Source of the DNA: Anaerolineaceae bacterium
GTDB taxonomy: Bacteria; Chloroflexota; Anaerolineae; Anaerolineales; Anaerolineaceae
Reading direction: 5' to 3'
Length of the DNA stretch: 64,000 bases
Assembly (NCBI GenBank): GCA_002702705.1
Contig: PABH01000045.1
Location: forward strand, 80,147-144,146
Positions 53,105 to 63,581 of the stretch are shown piece after piece. The notes beneath the pieces are model-generated. The model searched no databases and had not been told where the DNA came from. It saw only the letters and a program-made list of their open reading frames with translations. Each line of letters opens with the position of its first letter. The stretch's first letter is position 1. A program made the translations under genes and the position numbers.

Positions 53105-54457
53105 CTACCCTTTGATCAAACTTTCTTCATAACCATGCAATTTCAATTCGGTTTCAATGATGTTGAAGGTATCGCGAACAACACCGACTACGATCAGCAA
53201 ACCGGCTGAATTGATTAGGAATAAATTTGCCCCGGAAATGCTTTGCGGCAGTAAATAACTTACCAAATACGGAGCAACAGCCACCAAACCCAGGAAAAAG
53301 GCACCGGGGAAGGTGATTCTGCGTTGTACTTTTGTAAGATATTTCTGCGTCGGCGCACCCCGTAAAACACCGGGAATTTGAGCTCCCTGTCGTTTTAAGT
53401 TATCGCCATAGTTTTGTTGTGCGAACAATACATCTGTATAGAAGAATGTGAACAACACCACCATAACAAAGAAGAAGAGTGCATACCAACCGGATTGACC
53501 ATTAAACAAGTTATAGGTTCCGTTTGCAAAACCACTGATGAATTTCGATTCACTATTGATAAAATAGGAAGCGACAATCGCAGGGAAAGTAAGAATGGAC
53601 TGGGCAAAGATCAAGGGGATCATGCCTGCCATATTTACCATCAGAGGCAAATTACTGCGTACCGGCATCGACATTCGATTACCAACTCGGCGTCCTGGGA
53701 ATAAAACTGGCACATTGCGGCGACCTTGCTGAACAAACACAATCGCGAAGATCGTCAAAACAAAAATCACAACCATTACCAAGAACAGCCACCAACCATT
53801 TTGTTGGTCAGAGAACAGTCTTAATAAATTCTGTGGAATTTGTGCAACGATACCTGCAAAAATGATCAAAGATAAACCTTGATTCGGGATACCGTATTCA
53901 GAAATCAATTGACCAAGCCAAATACCAAACATTGTTCCGGCCATCATGCTGATCAAAATCGTCAGCGTTGGGATCAAACTCGCGCCTGTGAACCCATACT
54001 CAAAAGTTAAAACAGATTGCCCCATTTGTCCTGCAAAAGAGTTAAAGATGTTAATCTGACCTACCGCGGATAATAAACCCATCGGTACAGTTAAGATCAC
54101 TGTCCATCTTTCCATCCATTTTTGACCTTCACGCGGGTTTTCCTTCATTTTGGCTTCTAGTGCCGGGATAATCGGCACTAGAAGTTGAAGAATAATCTGC
54201 GCAGTAATGTATGGGTAAACACCCATCGCAAGGATCGAGAAGTTGGAGATGGTACCACCGGAGAGCAAATCAAGTAAACCAATCAGGTTACCTGCCGCAC
54301 TTCCAGAATTAACCAAACCTGCAATCACTTCTCGGTTGATCCCCGGAACCGGAACATTGGCTGCCAACCGGTAAAGAATGAGCAACAACAGTGTCATTAC
54401 CAGTTTTCTACGAATATCCTCAGATTTCCATAAATAGCGCCATGCAGACCGTTTCAT
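53105..54457 (-). CDS. secY: Preprotein translocase subunit SecY
   Basis: A 450-residue protein with ten transmembrane helices forming the protein-conducting channel. Motifs MERWTVILTVPMGLL, LSLIIFAGIVAQIP and the cytoplasmic loop near RRTFPGA-like VQRRITFPGAFFLGLVA. ILYRLAANVPVPGINREV marks the first helix and plug region. Flanked by rplO and adk. Ribosome site AAGGAG about ten bases before the ATG. Confidence 0.96.
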   Translation of the reverse strand: MKRSAWRYLWKSEDIRRKLVMTLLLLILYRLAANVPVPGINREVIAGLVNSGSAAGNLIGLLDLLSGGTISNFSILAMGVYPYITAQIILQLLVPIIPALEAKMKENPREGQKWMERWTVILTVPMGLLSAVGQINIFNSFAGQMGQSVLTFEYGFTGASLIPTLTILISMMAGTMFGIWLGQLISEYGIPNQGLSLIIFAGIVAQIPQNLLRLFSDQQNGWWLFLVMVVIFVLTIFAIVFVQQGRRNVPVLFPGRRVGNRMSMPVRSNLPLMVNMAGMIPLIFAQSILTFPAIVASYFINSESKFISGFANGTYNLFNGQSGWYALFFFVMVVLFTFFYTDVLFAQQNYGDNLKRQGAQIPGVLRGAPTQKYLTKVQRRITFPGAFFLGLVAVAPYLVSYLLPQSISGANLFLINSAGLLIVVGVVRDTFNIIETELKLHGYEESLIKG

Positions 54458-54481
54458 TCGAGGGGTCTCCTTTTTCTGCGA

Positions 54482-54934
54482 TTAAGCAATGATTTCGACT
54501 TTGCCACCAGCCGCTTCAATTTTTGCTTGAGCGGATTTTGTGATGCGTTGAACTTTCACGGTTAAAGGAACCGAGATTTCACCACGCCCTAAAATGGCAA
54601 CCGGATTTTTTGATTTATGCAGCATATTGGCTTCAGCCAATAATTGATGCGTCACTTCAGTATTGGCATCAAATTTTGCCAACTGACCAACATTCACTTC
54701 ATTCCATTCAACCTGGTTTGGCGGCGTAAAGCCTTCACCACGCATAAATGGTAAACGTCGATAAAAAGGCAGGTTACCACCCTGGCGGTAAAGGTTGCCA
54801 CCCACGCCGGAGCGTGATTTTTGACCTTTTGTGCCACGGCCAGCGGTCTTACCTTTACCCGCTGAGATACCACGCCCAACTCGGGTTCGCCGTTTTTTTG
54901 ATCCTTCGTTTGGAACTAAATCGTTAAGCTTCAT
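54482..54934 (-). CDS. rplO: 50S ribosomal protein L15
   Basis: A 150-residue L15 with the Gly/Arg/Lys-rich N-terminal arm ([20 protein letters not shown], then KGQKSRSG) and the globular part [19 protein letters not shown]. Overlaps rpmD by four bases. Confidence 0.96.
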   Translation of the reverse strand: MKLNDLVPNEGSKKRRTRVGRGISAGKGKTAGRGTKGQKSRSGVGGNLYRQGGNLPFYRRLPFMRGEGFTPPNQVEWNEVNVGQLAKFDANTEVTHQLLAEANMLHKSKNPVAILGRGEISVPLTVKVQRITKSAQAKIEAAGGKVEIIA

Positions 54935-55140
54935 TCTTCCACCTGCTCTTCAACAGTCACCAAATGATTGACTTTTCTTAACATACCACGAATGGTTGGG
55001 CTGTCTTCCTGAACCACAAATTGGCCCAGTTTTCGTAAACCCAATGCGCGGATTGTGGCTTTATGGCGTTCGGTATTGCCAATTGCACTACGCACATATG
55101 TGATCTTAATCATTTTTTTTGCATTTGCTTTTTTAGGCAT
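54931..55140 (-). CDS. rpmD: 50S ribosomal protein L30
   Basis: A 69-residue L30, with a short lysine-rich N-terminal extension (MPKKANAKK) before the core [20 protein letters not shown] and [20 protein letters not shown]. Overlaps rpsE by eight and rplO by four bases. Confidence 0.95.
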   Translation of the reverse strand: MPKKANAKKMIKITYVRSAIGNTERHKATIRALGLRKLGQFVVQEDSPTIRGMLRKVNHLVTVEEQVEE

Positions 55141-55666
55141 GCTTCCTCCGATCCCAGAAAGGTATTAATTCTTTCACGGGTTTGCCTCGGCGAGCAGCCT
55201 CTTCTTCGGGGGATTTCAGTTGATCCAGTGCATCAAAAGTTGCTTTCACAACGTTTAATACATTGGCACTACCCAAAGATTTGGTCAAAATGTCGCGAAT
55301 ACCAGCAGCTTCCAAAACAGCACGGACACCGCCTGCAGCGATAACACCGGTACCTTGGGAAGCAGGTTTAAGCAATACGCGTGCACCAGCTACTTTTCCG
55401 AGAACTTCATGGGTAATGGTTGTGTTATACGTGGCTACAGTTCGCATATTGCGATGAGCACGCTCGGAAGCTTTTCTCATTGCATCCGGCACAGCGTTTG
55501 CCTTACCAACACCCAGGCCCACGCGACCATTATTGTCACCGATTACAACCGAAACACGGAATTGGAACCGACGACCACCCTTTACGACTTTGGCGACACG
55601 AGCAATTTCAATTACGCGTTCGTCATATTGTTGTTCATTGGTTGTTTGAAATTCTTTCTTTTCCAT
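55133..55666 (-). CDS. rpsE: 30S ribosomal protein S5
   Basis: A 177-residue S5. The N-terminal dsRNA-binding-like fold has [20 protein letters not shown] and [20 protein letters not shown]. The C-terminal domain has [20 protein letters not shown] and [19 protein letters not shown]. Standard spc position. Confidence 0.97.
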   Translation of the reverse strand: MEKKEFQTTNEQQYDERVIEIARVAKVVKGGRRFQFRVSVVIGDNNGRVGLGVGKANAVPDAMRKASERAHRNMRTVATYNTTITHEVLGKVAGARVLLKPASQGTGVIAAGGVRAVLEAAGIRDILTKSLGSANVLNVVKATFDALDQLKSPEEEAARRGKPVKELIPFWDRRKHA

Positions 55667-55685
55667 CGTTAGGCCCTTTCCTTTC

Positions 55686-56051
55686 CTAGAACTTCAACCC
55701 GGCTTCGCGGGCTGCTTCTGCCAGAGCCTTAACTCGGCCAATGTAGCGGAAGCCACCACGATCAAATACAACCGTAGTAATTCCTTTGTCAATTGCACGC
55801 TCTGCCACCAGCTTACCAACCAGGCGAGATTTTTCAGATTTGTTCAAACCTTCCATTTCCGCGCGAACTGCACGGTCAATGGTTGATGCAGATGCGAGTG
55901 TGCTGCCATCAACATCATCAATCACCTGGGCGTAAATCTCTGCACTGCTGCGGAAGACTGCTAAACGCGGGCGTTCAGCCGTACCACTGATGTATTTACG
56001 AACACGTGCATGTCTTCGCATACGTTGTTCTTTACGACTCAGCTTTGCCAT
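55686..56051 (-). CDS. rplR: 50S ribosomal protein L18
   Basis: A 121-residue 5S-rRNA-binding L18. Motifs [37 protein letters not shown] and [20 protein letters not shown]. Nineteen nucleotides before rpsE. Confidence 0.97.
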   Translation of the reverse strand: MAKLSRKEQRMRRHARVRKYISGTAERPRLAVFRSSAEIYAQVIDDVDGSTLASASTIDRAVRAEMEGLNKSEKSRLVGKLVAERAIDKGITTVVFDRGGFRYIGRVKALAEAAREAGLKF

Positions 56052-56066
56052 ATACGTCCACCTACT

Positions 56067-56609
56067 CTATTTCTTACCAGCTTTACCAGCTTTGCGACGG
56101 ATTCGTTCACCTTCATAGAAGATCCCTTTACCCTTGTATGGTTCAACGGGTCGAACCTTACGGATATTCGCCGCAACTTGACCAACTTGCTGCTTGTCAT
56201 AACCGTGAACCGTGATGGTTAAACCACGTTTATCGGTTTCATAGCTAATTCCATCAGCCGGTTCGAAAACGACTGGATGGGAATAACCAACATGCAACAC
56301 CAGATTCTGACCATTCATTTCGGCGCGATAACCAACGCCTTGAATCTGTAAGACACGGGAGAAGCCAGTGCTTACTCCGGTTACCATATTACTTAAAACT
56401 GCCCTTGTTGTTCCGTGTAATGCGCGTGCAGTCTGTTCTTCAGACTCACGGGTAATGATTAACTCATTTCCTTCTTGTGTAATAACCACTGAAGGAGCAA
56501 ATTGAAATTGCAATTCACCCTTCGGGCCTTTTACACGCACATCCAAACCATCGATTTTTACATCAACGCCGGATGGAACAACAATGGGTAAGCGTCCAAT
56601 ACGAGACAC
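56067..56609 (-). CDS. rplF: 50S ribosomal protein L6
   Basis: A 180-residue L6 with its two homologous folds: MSRIGRLPIVVPSGVDVKID at the start and GYRAEMNGQNLVLHVGYSHP in the second half. The C-terminus RPVEPYKGKGI-like VRPVEPYKGKGIFYEGERIR is the conserved 23S-binding segment. Confidence 0.97.
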   Translation of the reverse strand: MSRIGRLPIVVPSGVDVKIDGLDVRVKGPKGELQFQFAPSVVITQEGNELIITRESEEQTARALHGTTRAVLSNMVTGVSTGFSRVLQIQGVGYRAEMNGQNLVLHVGYSHPVVFEPADGISYETDKRGLTITVHGYDKQQVGQVAANIRKVRPVEPYKGKGIFYEGERIRRKAGKAGKK

Positions 56610-56625
56610 GTTCTACCTCCAAGAC

Positions 56626-57039
56626 CTACCAGACCTTGCACAATAATTCGCCACCTACATTAAGCTGGCGTGCACGTTGGCCTGTCATTACACCTTTGGG
56701 AGTGGACAGAATGGAAATACCCATTCCGGAAAGCACCCAAGGAATATCTTGTTTGCGGGTATAGATACGGCGGCCCGGGCGGCTAACACGTTCCAACCCA
56801 CTGATCACCGGTCGTTTAAAACGACGTTCACCAACATATTTCATTTTTACACGCAGCGTTGTTTGATGCGGTTTTTCACCTTCGGCTACTTCGAAATCTT
56901 CGATATAACCTTCTTCTTTCAGAATTCGGGCAATTTCCATTTTCATTTTAGAACTTGGAATGGCGACCACTGATTTCTGAATCATCAAACCATTGCGCAA
57001 GCGGGTTAGCATATCTGAAATAGGATCATTAACACTCAT
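56626..57039 (-). CDS. rpsH: 30S ribosomal protein S8
   Basis: A 137-residue S8 beginning [20 protein letters not shown] and ending near [20 protein letters not shown] and GGELLCKVW, the rRNA-binding C-terminus. In other bacteria S8 represses the spc operon. Confidence 0.97.
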   Translation of the reverse strand: MSVNDPISDMLTRLRNGLMIQKSVVAIPSSKMKMEIARILKEEGYIEDFEVAEGEKPHQTTLRVKMKYVGERRFKRPVISGLERVSRPGRRIYTRKQDIPWVLSGMGISILSTPKGVMTGQRARQLNVGGELLCKVW

Positions 57040-57060
57040 GATATAACCTCCGGTCGTGCG

Positions 57061-57243
57061 CTACCACGATGATTTCTTTACGCCAGGAATTTTGCCTTCC
57101 AACGCTAATTCGCGGAAGCAAATACGACACAGGCCAAATCGGCGTATATAACCGCGCGGGCGACCACATCGCTGGCAGCGATTGCGCACCTGAACGGCAT
57201 ATTTACGACGTTGTTCACGATACTCCATGCATTTTTTTGCCAT
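57061..57243 (-). CDS. rpsN: 30S ribosomal protein S14, zinc-binding (type Z)
   Basis: A 60-residue short S14 with four zinc cysteines: CQRC (23-26) and CRIC (39-42), separated by [12 protein letters not shown]. Its ATG overlaps the rplE stop by one base (TAATG). Confidence 0.96.
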   Translation of the reverse strand: MAKKCMEYREQRRKYAVQVRNRCQRCGRPRGYIRRFGLCRICFRELALEGKIPGVKKSSW

Positions 57244-57788
57244 TATTCGTCCTTTCTGAATGGCATCCCCAACAGGCCCAACATCAAGCGAGCTTGATCA
57301 TCGTTTTGCGCTGTTGTTACAATGGTTATCTCCAAACCTCGGATTTTATCGATTTTATCAAACTCGATTTCCGGGAAGATCAATTGTTCGCGTAAACCCA
57401 GGGTATAGTTTCCACGGCCATCAAAGGCATCGGGGGAAATCCCACGGAAGTCACGCACACGTGGCAAAGCAACATTTACCAGTCGATCGAAAAACGCCCA
57501 CATTTTTTCGCCGCGCAGTGTTGTCATCGCACCAATGGCACGACCTTCACGTAACTTGAACGCGGCAATACTTTTGGTTGCTTTTGTAACAACAACATGT
57601 TGCCCGGTAACGGTTTCCAAATCACCGACAGCTGCGTCGATGGCTTTGGCATTGTCTAATGCTTCGCCTACACCAATATTGACAGAGATTTTGGATATTC
57701 TCGGTACTTGGTGAATATTGGTAAAACCCAATTCTTTCATCAATACTGGCAAAACTTCATTCTGGTACTTTTCTTTCATTATATTCAT
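57243..57788 (-). CDS. rplE: 50S ribosomal protein L5
   Basis: About 181 residues. Motifs [34 protein letters not shown] and [24 protein letters not shown] [40 protein letters not shown] completes the fold. The ATG at 57788 follows GGGAG; a longer frame would run into rplX and lacks homology. Confidence 0.95.
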   Translation of the reverse strand: MNIMKEKYQNEVLPVLMKELGFTNIHQVPRISKISVNIGVGEALDNAKAIDAAVGDLETVTGQHVVVTKATKSIAAFKLREGRAIGAMTTLRGEKMWAFFDRLVNVALPRVRDFRGISPDAFDGRGNYTLGLREQLIFPEIEFDKIDKIRGLEITIVTTAQNDDQARLMLGLLGMPFRKDE

Positions 57789-57807
57789 TATAAAGCTCCC
57801 AGGTGGC

Positions 57808-58140
57808 CTAAGCGTCAATCAAAGCTTCGCATTTTTTGCAAATCCGAGATTTTGTATCGCCCTCAACCTGCATTCCAACTCGGGAAGGCTTATTGCATTT
57901 TGGGCAGACCAACATAACGTTGGAAACATCTACGGGTGCTTCAAAACGAACTTTTCCAGGGTTAATATTTCGTCCCTGACTTTGAGTCTGACCTTGGTGT
58001 TTCGTGCGCATGTTAATGCCCTGAACCACTACACGGTTAGAATCTGTCAAAACACGAATTACTTCACCTCGTTTACCCTTATCTTCTGCACGGCCGCTGA
58101 TAATTTCAACAGTATCGCCTTTACGAATTTTCATACTCAT
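57808..58140 (-). CDS. rplX: 50S ribosomal protein L24
   Basis: A 110-residue L24. The KOW motif is [20 protein letters not shown] and KRGEVIRVL. The C-terminal part contains two CxxC pairs, CPKC and CKKC, about 25 residues apart, likely a zinc site found in some bacterial L24 proteins. AGGAG lies ten bases before the ATG. Confidence 0.96.
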   Translation of the reverse strand: MSMKIRKGDTVEIISGRAEDKGKRGEVIRVLTDSNRVVVQGINMRTKHQGQTQSQGRNINPGKVRFEAPVDVSNVMLVCPKCNKPSRVGMQVEGDTKSRICKKCEALIDA

Positions 58141-58164
58141 CGGCTATAAACTCCTATTGTTTTC

Positions 58165-58536
58165 CTATAATACTTCCGGAGCCAGTGAGACGATCTTCAT
58201 AAAGCCTTTTTCACGTAATTCACGTGCAACCGGCCCAAAGATACGGGTTCCTTTTGGATTTTGACCATCTGTGTCCAAAATAACGACAGCATTGTCATCG
58301 AAACGGATGGAAGACCCATCATCTCGACGCCATTCTTTTGCACAGCGTACTACGACTGCTTTCACAATATCGCTTTTCTTTACAGACCCTTGTGGCGTAG
58401 CTGATTTCACAGTAGCGACCACAATATCTCCAACTCTTCCATAACGGCGGACGGAACCACCTAACACATGGATCACTAAAACTTCTTTTGCTCCGGTGTT
58501 GTCAGCAACTTTTAATCGGGATTCTTTCTGGATCAT
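58165..58536 (-). CDS. rplN: 50S ribosomal protein L14
   Basis: A 123-residue L14. [20 protein letters not shown] at the start, then [19 protein letters not shown] and [20 protein letters not shown]. Overlaps rpsQ by four bases. Confidence 0.97.
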   Translation of the reverse strand: MIQKESRLKVADNTGAKEVLVIHVLGGSVRRYGRVGDIVVATVKSATPQGSVKKSDIVKAVVVRCAKEWRRDDGSSIRFDDNAVVILDTDGQNPKGTRIFGPVARELREKGFMKIVSLAPEVL

Positions 58537-58820
58537 ACAGAATCTCCTTCAGAGTCCTCACTGATCAACTCTGTCACGCCTGTGTGGCGTAAAATTGATT
58601 GAACAACCCAGCGTTTTTCACGGGAAAGTGGTCTACTTTCCACGATTAAAACTTTATCACCAGTTTTGCAGCCCAACTCATCATGTGCTTTATATCGTTT
58701 ACGCAAATGCACAACTTTTTTATACACAGGATGACGGAAAGTGCGGGTGACTTCAACCACTACGGTTTTCATCATTTTATCGCTGGTGACAACGCCAGTT
58801 AATCGACGACGTTCATTCAT
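58533..58820 (-). CDS. rpsQ: 30S ribosomal protein S17
   Basis: A 95-residue S17 with [39 protein letters not shown] and the conserved [12 protein letters not shown]. It shares one base with rpmC. Confidence 0.96.
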   Translation of the reverse strand: MNERRRLTGVVTSDKMMKTVVVEVTRTFRHPVYKKVVHLRKRYKAHDELGCKTGDKVLIVESRPLSREKRWVVQSILRHTGVTELISEDSEGDSV

Positions 58821-59029
58821 TATTCACCTTCCCGCTCTTGAACTAATTCACGTTCATGTAAGATTGTTTCCAATCGAGCAATTGATCGACGAACGATTTT
58901 CAATTGGCTCGTATCGGTTAACTGGCCGGTCACAACTCTGAATCGGAGATTCATCAGTTCTTCCCGCGTATCTTCGATACGGCTTCGAATTTCTTCGTCT
59001 GACATGTTTCGAATTTCAGCCGGTTTCAT
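58820..59029 (-). CDS. rpmC: 50S ribosomal protein L29
   Basis: A 69-residue two-helix L29: [20 protein letters not shown], then LMNLRFRVVTGQLTDTSQLK. The start and stop codons overlap its neighbours by one base each. It forms part of the tunnel-exit site with L23. Confidence 0.95.
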   Translation of the reverse strand: MKPAEIRNMSDEEIRSRIEDTREELMNLRFRVVTGQLTDTSQLKIVRRSIARLETILHERELVQEREGE

Positions 59030-59460
59030 TATTCTTGCTCTCCTACTACCTCTTCATCCCGAGCGACAACTTTTGTCTTAATCGAGAACTTATAACTAGC
59101 CTGTTTTAAAGCTTGCACGGCAGCTTCGGCAGGAACACCAGCGAGTTCGAACATAATGCGCCCCGGTTTTACCACGGCAACCCAATATTCTACATTACCT
59201 TTACCTTTACCCATACGGGTTTCGGCGGCTTTTCGGGTAAATGGTTTATCCGGGAAAATCCGAATCCAAACCTTACCACGACGACGCATGTAACGTACGA
59301 TTGCACGGCGCGCTGCTTCAATTTGGCGAGCAGAAACCCAGCCTGGTTCAAGTGCTTGCAGGCCGAAATCACCATACAGCAACTCTGCACCACGCAAAGC
59401 CTTACCACGCATACGACCGCGCATTAGTTTTCGCCATTTTACACGTTTTGGCATCAACAT
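59029..59460 (-). CDS. rplP: 50S ribosomal protein L16
   Basis: A 143-residue L16: [20 protein letters not shown] near the start, then [20 protein letters not shown] and [26 protein letters not shown] lies eight bases before the ATG at 59460, which supports that start over MPKRV at 59454. Confidence 0.96.
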   Translation of the reverse strand: MLMPKRVKWRKLMRGRMRGKALRGAELLYGDFGLQALEPGWVSARQIEAARRAIVRYMRRRGKVWIRIFPDKPFTRKAAETRMGKGKGNVEYWVAVVKPGRIMFELAGVPAEAAVQALKQASYKFSIKTKVVARDEEVVGEQE

Positions 59461-59510
59461 AGCAGCTACCTCTCTACTATAGCCAGATTTTATCTGGCCT
59501 TAGAATTCTA

Positions 59511-60185
59511 CTAACTAACGTACACACCTTCGGTATGTTCAGCGTTTTCTTCTGAACCCGGCAGTACGTCACCTTTGTAGATCCACACTTTAATACCGAT
59601 CTTGCCATATGTGGTGATTGCTTCATGGCGAGCAAAATCAATGTCTGCGCGCAAAGTCTGCAACGGAACACGGCCTTCACGTAACCATACAGTACGTGCC
59701 ATTTCAGCACCTGCCAAACGACCAGATACCTCGATTTTTACACCTAAGGCACCCTGGCGCATTGCTTGTCCAATTGAACGTTTCATTGCGCGGCGGTATG
59801 CCACACGACGTTCTAATTGACCAGCAATATTGACAGCGACAAGATATGCGTCCAAATCAGGATTCTTGATCTCTTTAATATCCAGATCAATCTTTTTACC
59901 AGTTAAGGTTTCCAGATCAGTACGAACCTTTTTAACATTTTCACCTTTTCGACCAATTAAAATCCCAGGTTTCGCAGTATGAACAATCACTTTGATCTTG
60001 CTGGGAAATCGCTCGATCTCAACTTGGGATACACCGGCTTTATCGGAGTACCCAGCCATCATTTTGCGAATTTCAAGATCCTGGTTCAGGTAATCACTAA
60101 AGTTTTTATCTTTAGCAAACCACCGTGCACTCCAGGGCTTGATCACGCCTAGACGGTAACCTATCGGATGAACTTTTCGACCCAT
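59511..60185 (-). CDS. rpsC: 30S ribosomal protein S3
   Basis: A 224-residue S3. The N-terminal region is [20 protein letters not shown]; the KH domain has [20 protein letters not shown]; the C-terminal domain has [26 protein letters not shown] precedes the ATG. Confidence 0.97.
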   Translation of the reverse strand: MGRKVHPIGYRLGVIKPWSARWFAKDKNFSDYLNQDLEIRKMMAGYSDKAGVSQVEIERFPSKIKVIVHTAKPGILIGRKGENVKKVRTDLETLTGKKIDLDIKEIKNPDLDAYLVAVNIAGQLERRVAYRRAMKRSIGQAMRQGALGVKIEVSGRLAGAEMARTVWLREGRVPLQTLRADIDFARHEAITTYGKIGIKVWIYKGDVLPGSEENAEHTEGVYVS

Positions 60186-60223
60186 TATTTCTCCTGTTTT
60201 CCTATTCTTCTAGACAGCCAGGA

Positions 60224-60565
60224 CTACTCGCGTTCGCGTAAAATAACGCTAACATGCGAAGAACGTCGTAAAATCGGTTTGAAGCGGCCACGTGCGCCAA
60301 ATCGACGCCATTTTCGGGTTGGTGCTTCATCCGCAAAAATTTGATAGACATACAAATCATCACGGCTGATTCCGAAGTTTTCTTCCGCATTGGCTACGGC
60401 GGAGGCTAACAACTTGCCAACCGGTGCCGCAGATCCTTGAGTCATGAATTTAAGCGTGTTCATGGCTTCTACAACAGGTTTTCCCCGCACCACATCCACC
60501 ACCAGGCGGACTTTTTGCGCAGAGAACGACAAATTACTCAATTTAGCACGAATGTCGGTTGCCAT
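60224..60565 (-). CDS. rplV: 50S ribosomal protein L22
   Basis: A 113-residue L22 with LSNLSFSAQKVRLVVDVVRG and, in the exit-tunnel loop region, TRKWRRFGARGRFKPILRRS. ENFGISRDDLYVYQIFADEA lies between. Four nucleotides after rpsS. Confidence 0.96.
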   Translation of the reverse strand: MATDIRAKLSNLSFSAQKVRLVVDVVRGKPVVEAMNTLKFMTQGSAAPVGKLLASAVANAEENFGISRDDLYVYQIFADEAPTRKWRRFGARGRFKPILRRSSHVSVILRERE

Positions 60566-60568
60566 AGT

Positions 60569-60847
60569 TTATCTCCCTCTTGAAGATTTTTCAGCAACAT
60601 GACCGCGGAATGTGCGTGTTGGTGCGAATTCACCCAACCGGTGACCAACCATATTTTCCGTAATATAAATCGGAACATGGCGACGGCCATCATGCACGGC
60701 TATTGTATGGCCGAGCATCTGTGGGAAAATCACGCTGGCACGACTCCAGGTGCGAACCACCTTCTTTTCTCCACGGGCATTCATCTGCTCAATTTTCTTT
60801 AATAATCTGGGCTGTATAAACGGCCCTTTTTTCAACGATCGAGACAT
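60569..60847 (-). CDS. rpsS: 30S ribosomal protein S19
   Basis: A 92-residue S19: [20 protein letters not shown], then [20 protein letters not shown] and [20 protein letters not shown]. Standard S10-operon position between rplB and rplV. Confidence 0.97.
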   Translation of the reverse strand: MSRSLKKGPFIQPRLLKKIEQMNARGEKKVVRTWSRASVIFPQMLGHTIAVHDGRRHVPIYITENMVGHRLGEFAPTRTFRGHVAEKSSRGR

Positions 60848-60881
60848 ATCGATAATCCTCTCAAATACTCGTCAGAAAAAT

Positions 60882-61721
60882 CTATCCTCGTTTACCCGCA
60901 GAGCGACGGCGAACAATGAATTTGTCCGTTTGCTTATTGCGGCGAGTCTTATATCCAAGCGTGGGTTTACCCCAAGGCGACTTAGGACCTGGCATACCAA
61001 TCGGCTGACGACCTTCACCACCACCATGCGGGTGGTCATTTGGGTTCATCGCAGTACCACGCACTGTTGGGCGAATACCCAAGTGGCGTTTACGGCCTGC
61101 TTTACCTAATTTGATATTCTTGTGATCCAAATTGCCAACCTGTCCTACCGTTGCATAACAACCCTGGCGGACGAGGCGAACCTCACCAGAGGGTAATCTC
61201 ACCTGAGCAAAATCACCTTCTTTTGCCAATAATTGTGCTGCTGTACCCGCAGAACGAACCATCTGACCACCACGGCCTTCTTTCAGTTCAATGTTGTGAA
61301 TCAAAGTACCTAATGGAATGCGCGCAATGGGCAAACTGTTTCCAGGGCGAATTTCAGCTTCTGGACTTGCAACAACGACATCACTTACCTTCAAACCGAC
61401 TGGGGCTAAGATATAGCGTTTCTCACCATCAGCATAATGTAATAAAGCGATTCTTGCCGTTCGATTTGGATCGTATTCAATGGATGCCACTTTGGCAGGC
61501 ACTTCCAGTTTATCACGTTTGAAATCAATCAAACGAATGAACTGACGATGACCACCGCCCTGGTGGCGCACCGTAATACGACCATACATGTTACGGCCAG
61601 ATTTGGCTTTACGCAGCTTGATTAATGAACGTTCCGGTTTGCTTTTGGTAATTTCTTCAAAACCGTATCCGGTCATGTTGCGTTGACCAGGGGTAATGGG
61701 TTTGTAAATCTTAATAGCCAT
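60882..61721 (-). CDS. rplB: 50S ribosomal protein L2
   Basis: A 279-residue L2. The SH3-like and OB folds carry [20 protein letters not shown] and [20 protein letters not shown]. The C-terminal peptidyl-transferase tail has [20 protein letters not shown], including the conserved His. Shares one base with the rplW stop. Confidence 0.98.
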   Translation of the reverse strand: MAIKIYKPITPGQRNMTGYGFEEITKSKPERSLIKLRKAKSGRNMYGRITVRHQGGGHRQFIRLIDFKRDKLEVPAKVASIEYDPNRTARIALLHYADGEKRYILAPVGLKVSDVVVASPEAEIRPGNSLPIARIPLGTLIHNIELKEGRGGQMVRSAGTAAQLLAKEGDFAQVRLPSGEVRLVRQGCYATVGQVGNLDHKNIKLGKAGRKRHLGIRPTVRGTAMNPNDHPHGGGEGRQPIGMPGPKSPWGKPTLGYKTRRNKQTDKFIVRRRSAGKRG

Positions 61722-62026
61722 TATTCAACCCCTTCAAAAATCTCAATGGTATCCTGAGGTGCCAATGTAACAATTGCCTTTTTATAAGCAGGGTTACGCA
61801 CGGCCATTCGACGACTGCGTGCACGACGAGTACGTTTGGCTGGTACATTGATGATATTGACGCGCAGAACGGTTACATCAAAAATCGTCTCAACTGCGTC
61901 TTTCACCAAAGAACGGTTAGCATCTCTAGACACTTCAAACACATACTGGTGCAGTTTACTCACCTGATAGTTTGTTTTTTCAGTCACCAATGGACGGCGG
62001 AGAACTTCATAAATTGATTTTTTCAT
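61721..62026 (-). CDS. rplW: 50S ribosomal protein L23
   Basis: A 101-residue L23: [40 protein letters not shown] and the basic loop [20 protein letters not shown]. It is the exit-site docking platform for trigger factor and SRP. Confidence 0.96.
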   Translation of the reverse strand: MKKSIYEVLRRPLVTEKTNYQVSKLHQYVFEVSRDANRSLVKDAVETIFDVTVLRVNIINVPAKRTRRARSRRMAVRNPAYKKAIVTLAPQDTIEIFEGVE

Positions 62027-62039
62027 AATAAGCTCCTAC

Positions 62040-62666
62040 CTATCCCAGGTATCCTTCTACAACTTCCAAACATGCTTTCGGGAAAATGACCTTATCAAAC
62101 TTAAGTAAGTCACGAATGTTTAAGTAGTTCGCTAACAGAACTTTCGTTCCAGGCAAATTGTTTGCAGCGCGAATCACATCTTCAAATGTGGCTTTTTCCG
62201 GAATGAGCACCAACGCGGATTCTTGACCTACCAGTTTTTCCAACACGGCAGACATAACCCGAGTTTTTGCATCCGGCAGTTGGAAATTGTCAACAACCAC
62301 GATTGCATTTTCAGAAGCTTTAACCGACAGTGCAGAACGCAAAGCAGCACGGCGCATTTTACGCGGCATTGCTTGTGTGTATTTGCGTGGATGGGGTGTA
62401 TGGATGCGGCCACCGCCCTTCCACTGCGCTGCACGAATGGAACCCTGGCGAGCACGGCCTGTGCCCTTTTGACGCCATGGTTTCCGACCACCACCAGCAA
62501 CCTCATTACGGGTTTTGGTGTCATGCGTACCCAAGCGAGCATTCGCCATTTGACGAATATAAGCCTGGTGCATCAAATCTATGTTAATTGGGGCTTCAAA
62601 AATCGCAGCGGAAAGTTCCACTGTGTCAACTTTTTTGCCCTCAATGTTTAAAACATCTACTTGCAT
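62040..62666 (-). CDS. rplD: 50S ribosomal protein L4
   Basis: A 208-residue L4. The tunnel loop is GTHDTKTRNEVAGGGRKPWR and GTGRARQGSIRAAQWKGGGR. The C-terminal half has VLIPEKATFEDVIRAANNLP. In proteobacteria L4 is the S10-operon repressor; whether that applies here is not known. Confidence 0.97.
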   Translation of the reverse strand: MQVDVLNIEGKKVDTVELSAAIFEAPINIDLMHQAYIRQMANARLGTHDTKTRNEVAGGGRKPWRQKGTGRARQGSIRAAQWKGGGRIHTPHPRKYTQAMPRKMRRAALRSALSVKASENAIVVVDNFQLPDAKTRVMSAVLEKLVGQESALVLIPEKATFEDVIRAANNLPGTKVLLANYLNIRDLLKFDKVIFPKACLEVVEGYLG

Positions 62667-62681
62667 AGCCTCACAGCTCCC

Positions 62682-63317
62682 TTAGTTCTTACGTGCTTCT
62701 TTAATCAGCACTAATCCACCACGAGGACCAGGAACTGATCCGCGCACACCAATTAGATTACGTTCGGCATCCAATAAAACAACTTTGAGATTTTGCGATG
62801 TTACTCGATCATTTCCCATGTGCCCTGGTCCGCGCGCACCTTTATATGTACGTCCTGGGGTTGTACCTGCGCCACGAGAACCGGGAGCACGATGACGATC
62901 TGACTGACCATGAGTCTTCGGACCGCCTGCTAATCCATGACGTTTCACTGCACCTTGAAAACCGCGGCCTTTGGTAGTGCCAACGATATCAACGTGATCA
63001 CCTTGAACAAACACTTCTACTGAAACCTTGTCACCTTCAACGACCTCTGGGTTTTTAACACGAAACTCGCGCAAAAACTTCAAAGGAGGAATATTGAGGT
63101 TGTTACGCTTCAAGTGCCCGAGTTGCCCACCGGTCAGACGTTTTGGCTTCACCTCGCCGAAACCCAACTGCACTGCAGAATAGCCATCGCTTTCAACGGT
63201 GCGAACCTGGGTTACATAGCAAGGCCCAGCCTCGATGACGGTTACCGGAATGGCGGCACCGTTTTCATCGAAAATCTGGGTCATACCGATTTTCTTGCCG
63301 ATTAGCCCTTTCAACAT
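62682..63317 (-). CDS. rplC: 50S ribosomal protein L3
   Basis: About 211 residues. MLKGLIGKKIGMTQIFDENG at the start, then GTTKGRGFQGAVKRHGLAGG and GSRGAGTTPGRTYKGARGPG (the peptidyl-transferase loop). The ATG at 63317 follows GGAG; a TTG five codons upstream overlaps that site and is rejected. It is separated from rpsJ by an unusual structured gap of about 260 nt. Confidence 0.96.
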   Translation of the reverse strand: MLKGLIGKKIGMTQIFDENGAAIPVTVIEAGPCYVTQVRTVESDGYSAVQLGFGEVKPKRLTGGQLGHLKRNNLNIPPLKFLREFRVKNPEVVEGDKVSVEVFVQGDHVDIVGTTKGRGFQGAVKRHGLAGGPKTHGQSDRHRAPGSRGAGTTPGRTYKGARGPGHMGNDRVTSQNLKVVLLDAERNLIGVRGSVPGPRGGLVLIKEARKN

Positions 63318-63358
63318 TTCAATTTTCTCCAATCAAAAATAAATTTTGGCGGGACTGT

Positions 63359-63549
63359 CAGCTTGGGCTAAGCTGCATCATCCCCAACGCAACGCAGTCA
63401 ATGGCTCGCTGCTATACTCCGCATCTTTTCTAGTACGCTCACGGTGCCATTCTTACATTGCCAAGGTTGCGACTCGACAAAACCACAACCTTACAATTGT
63501 AACACGACTTATTCGTGCTGAGAAGGGCTGCCAGAAAATGGCAGCCCTT
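63359..63549 (-). promoter_or_regulatory. Structured leader-like region between rpsJ and rplC
   Basis: The 264-nt gap contains several hairpins. AAGGGCTGCCA/TGGCAGCCCTT (63523-63549) has an 11-bp stem with a 5-nt loop. CACGA/TCGTG is at about 63503-63518. GGTTG/CAACC is at about 63462-63490. CAGCTT/AAGCTG is at 63359-63375. TTACAATTGTAA (63491-63502) is a perfect palindrome. No coding frame or tRNA is evident. An r-protein leader (attenuation or L3/L4 feedback) or an RNA-processing site is plausible. Confidence 0.5.
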
Positions 63550-63581
63550 TACAATTTATTGCCTTTTAAACTTCTAAAGAA

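Noticed and set aside
63333..63581. tRNA or small protein gene in the rpsJ-rplC gap
   Set aside because: No cloverleaf with a TTC-type loop was found on either strand, and the short frames there lack ribosome sites and resemble no protein.
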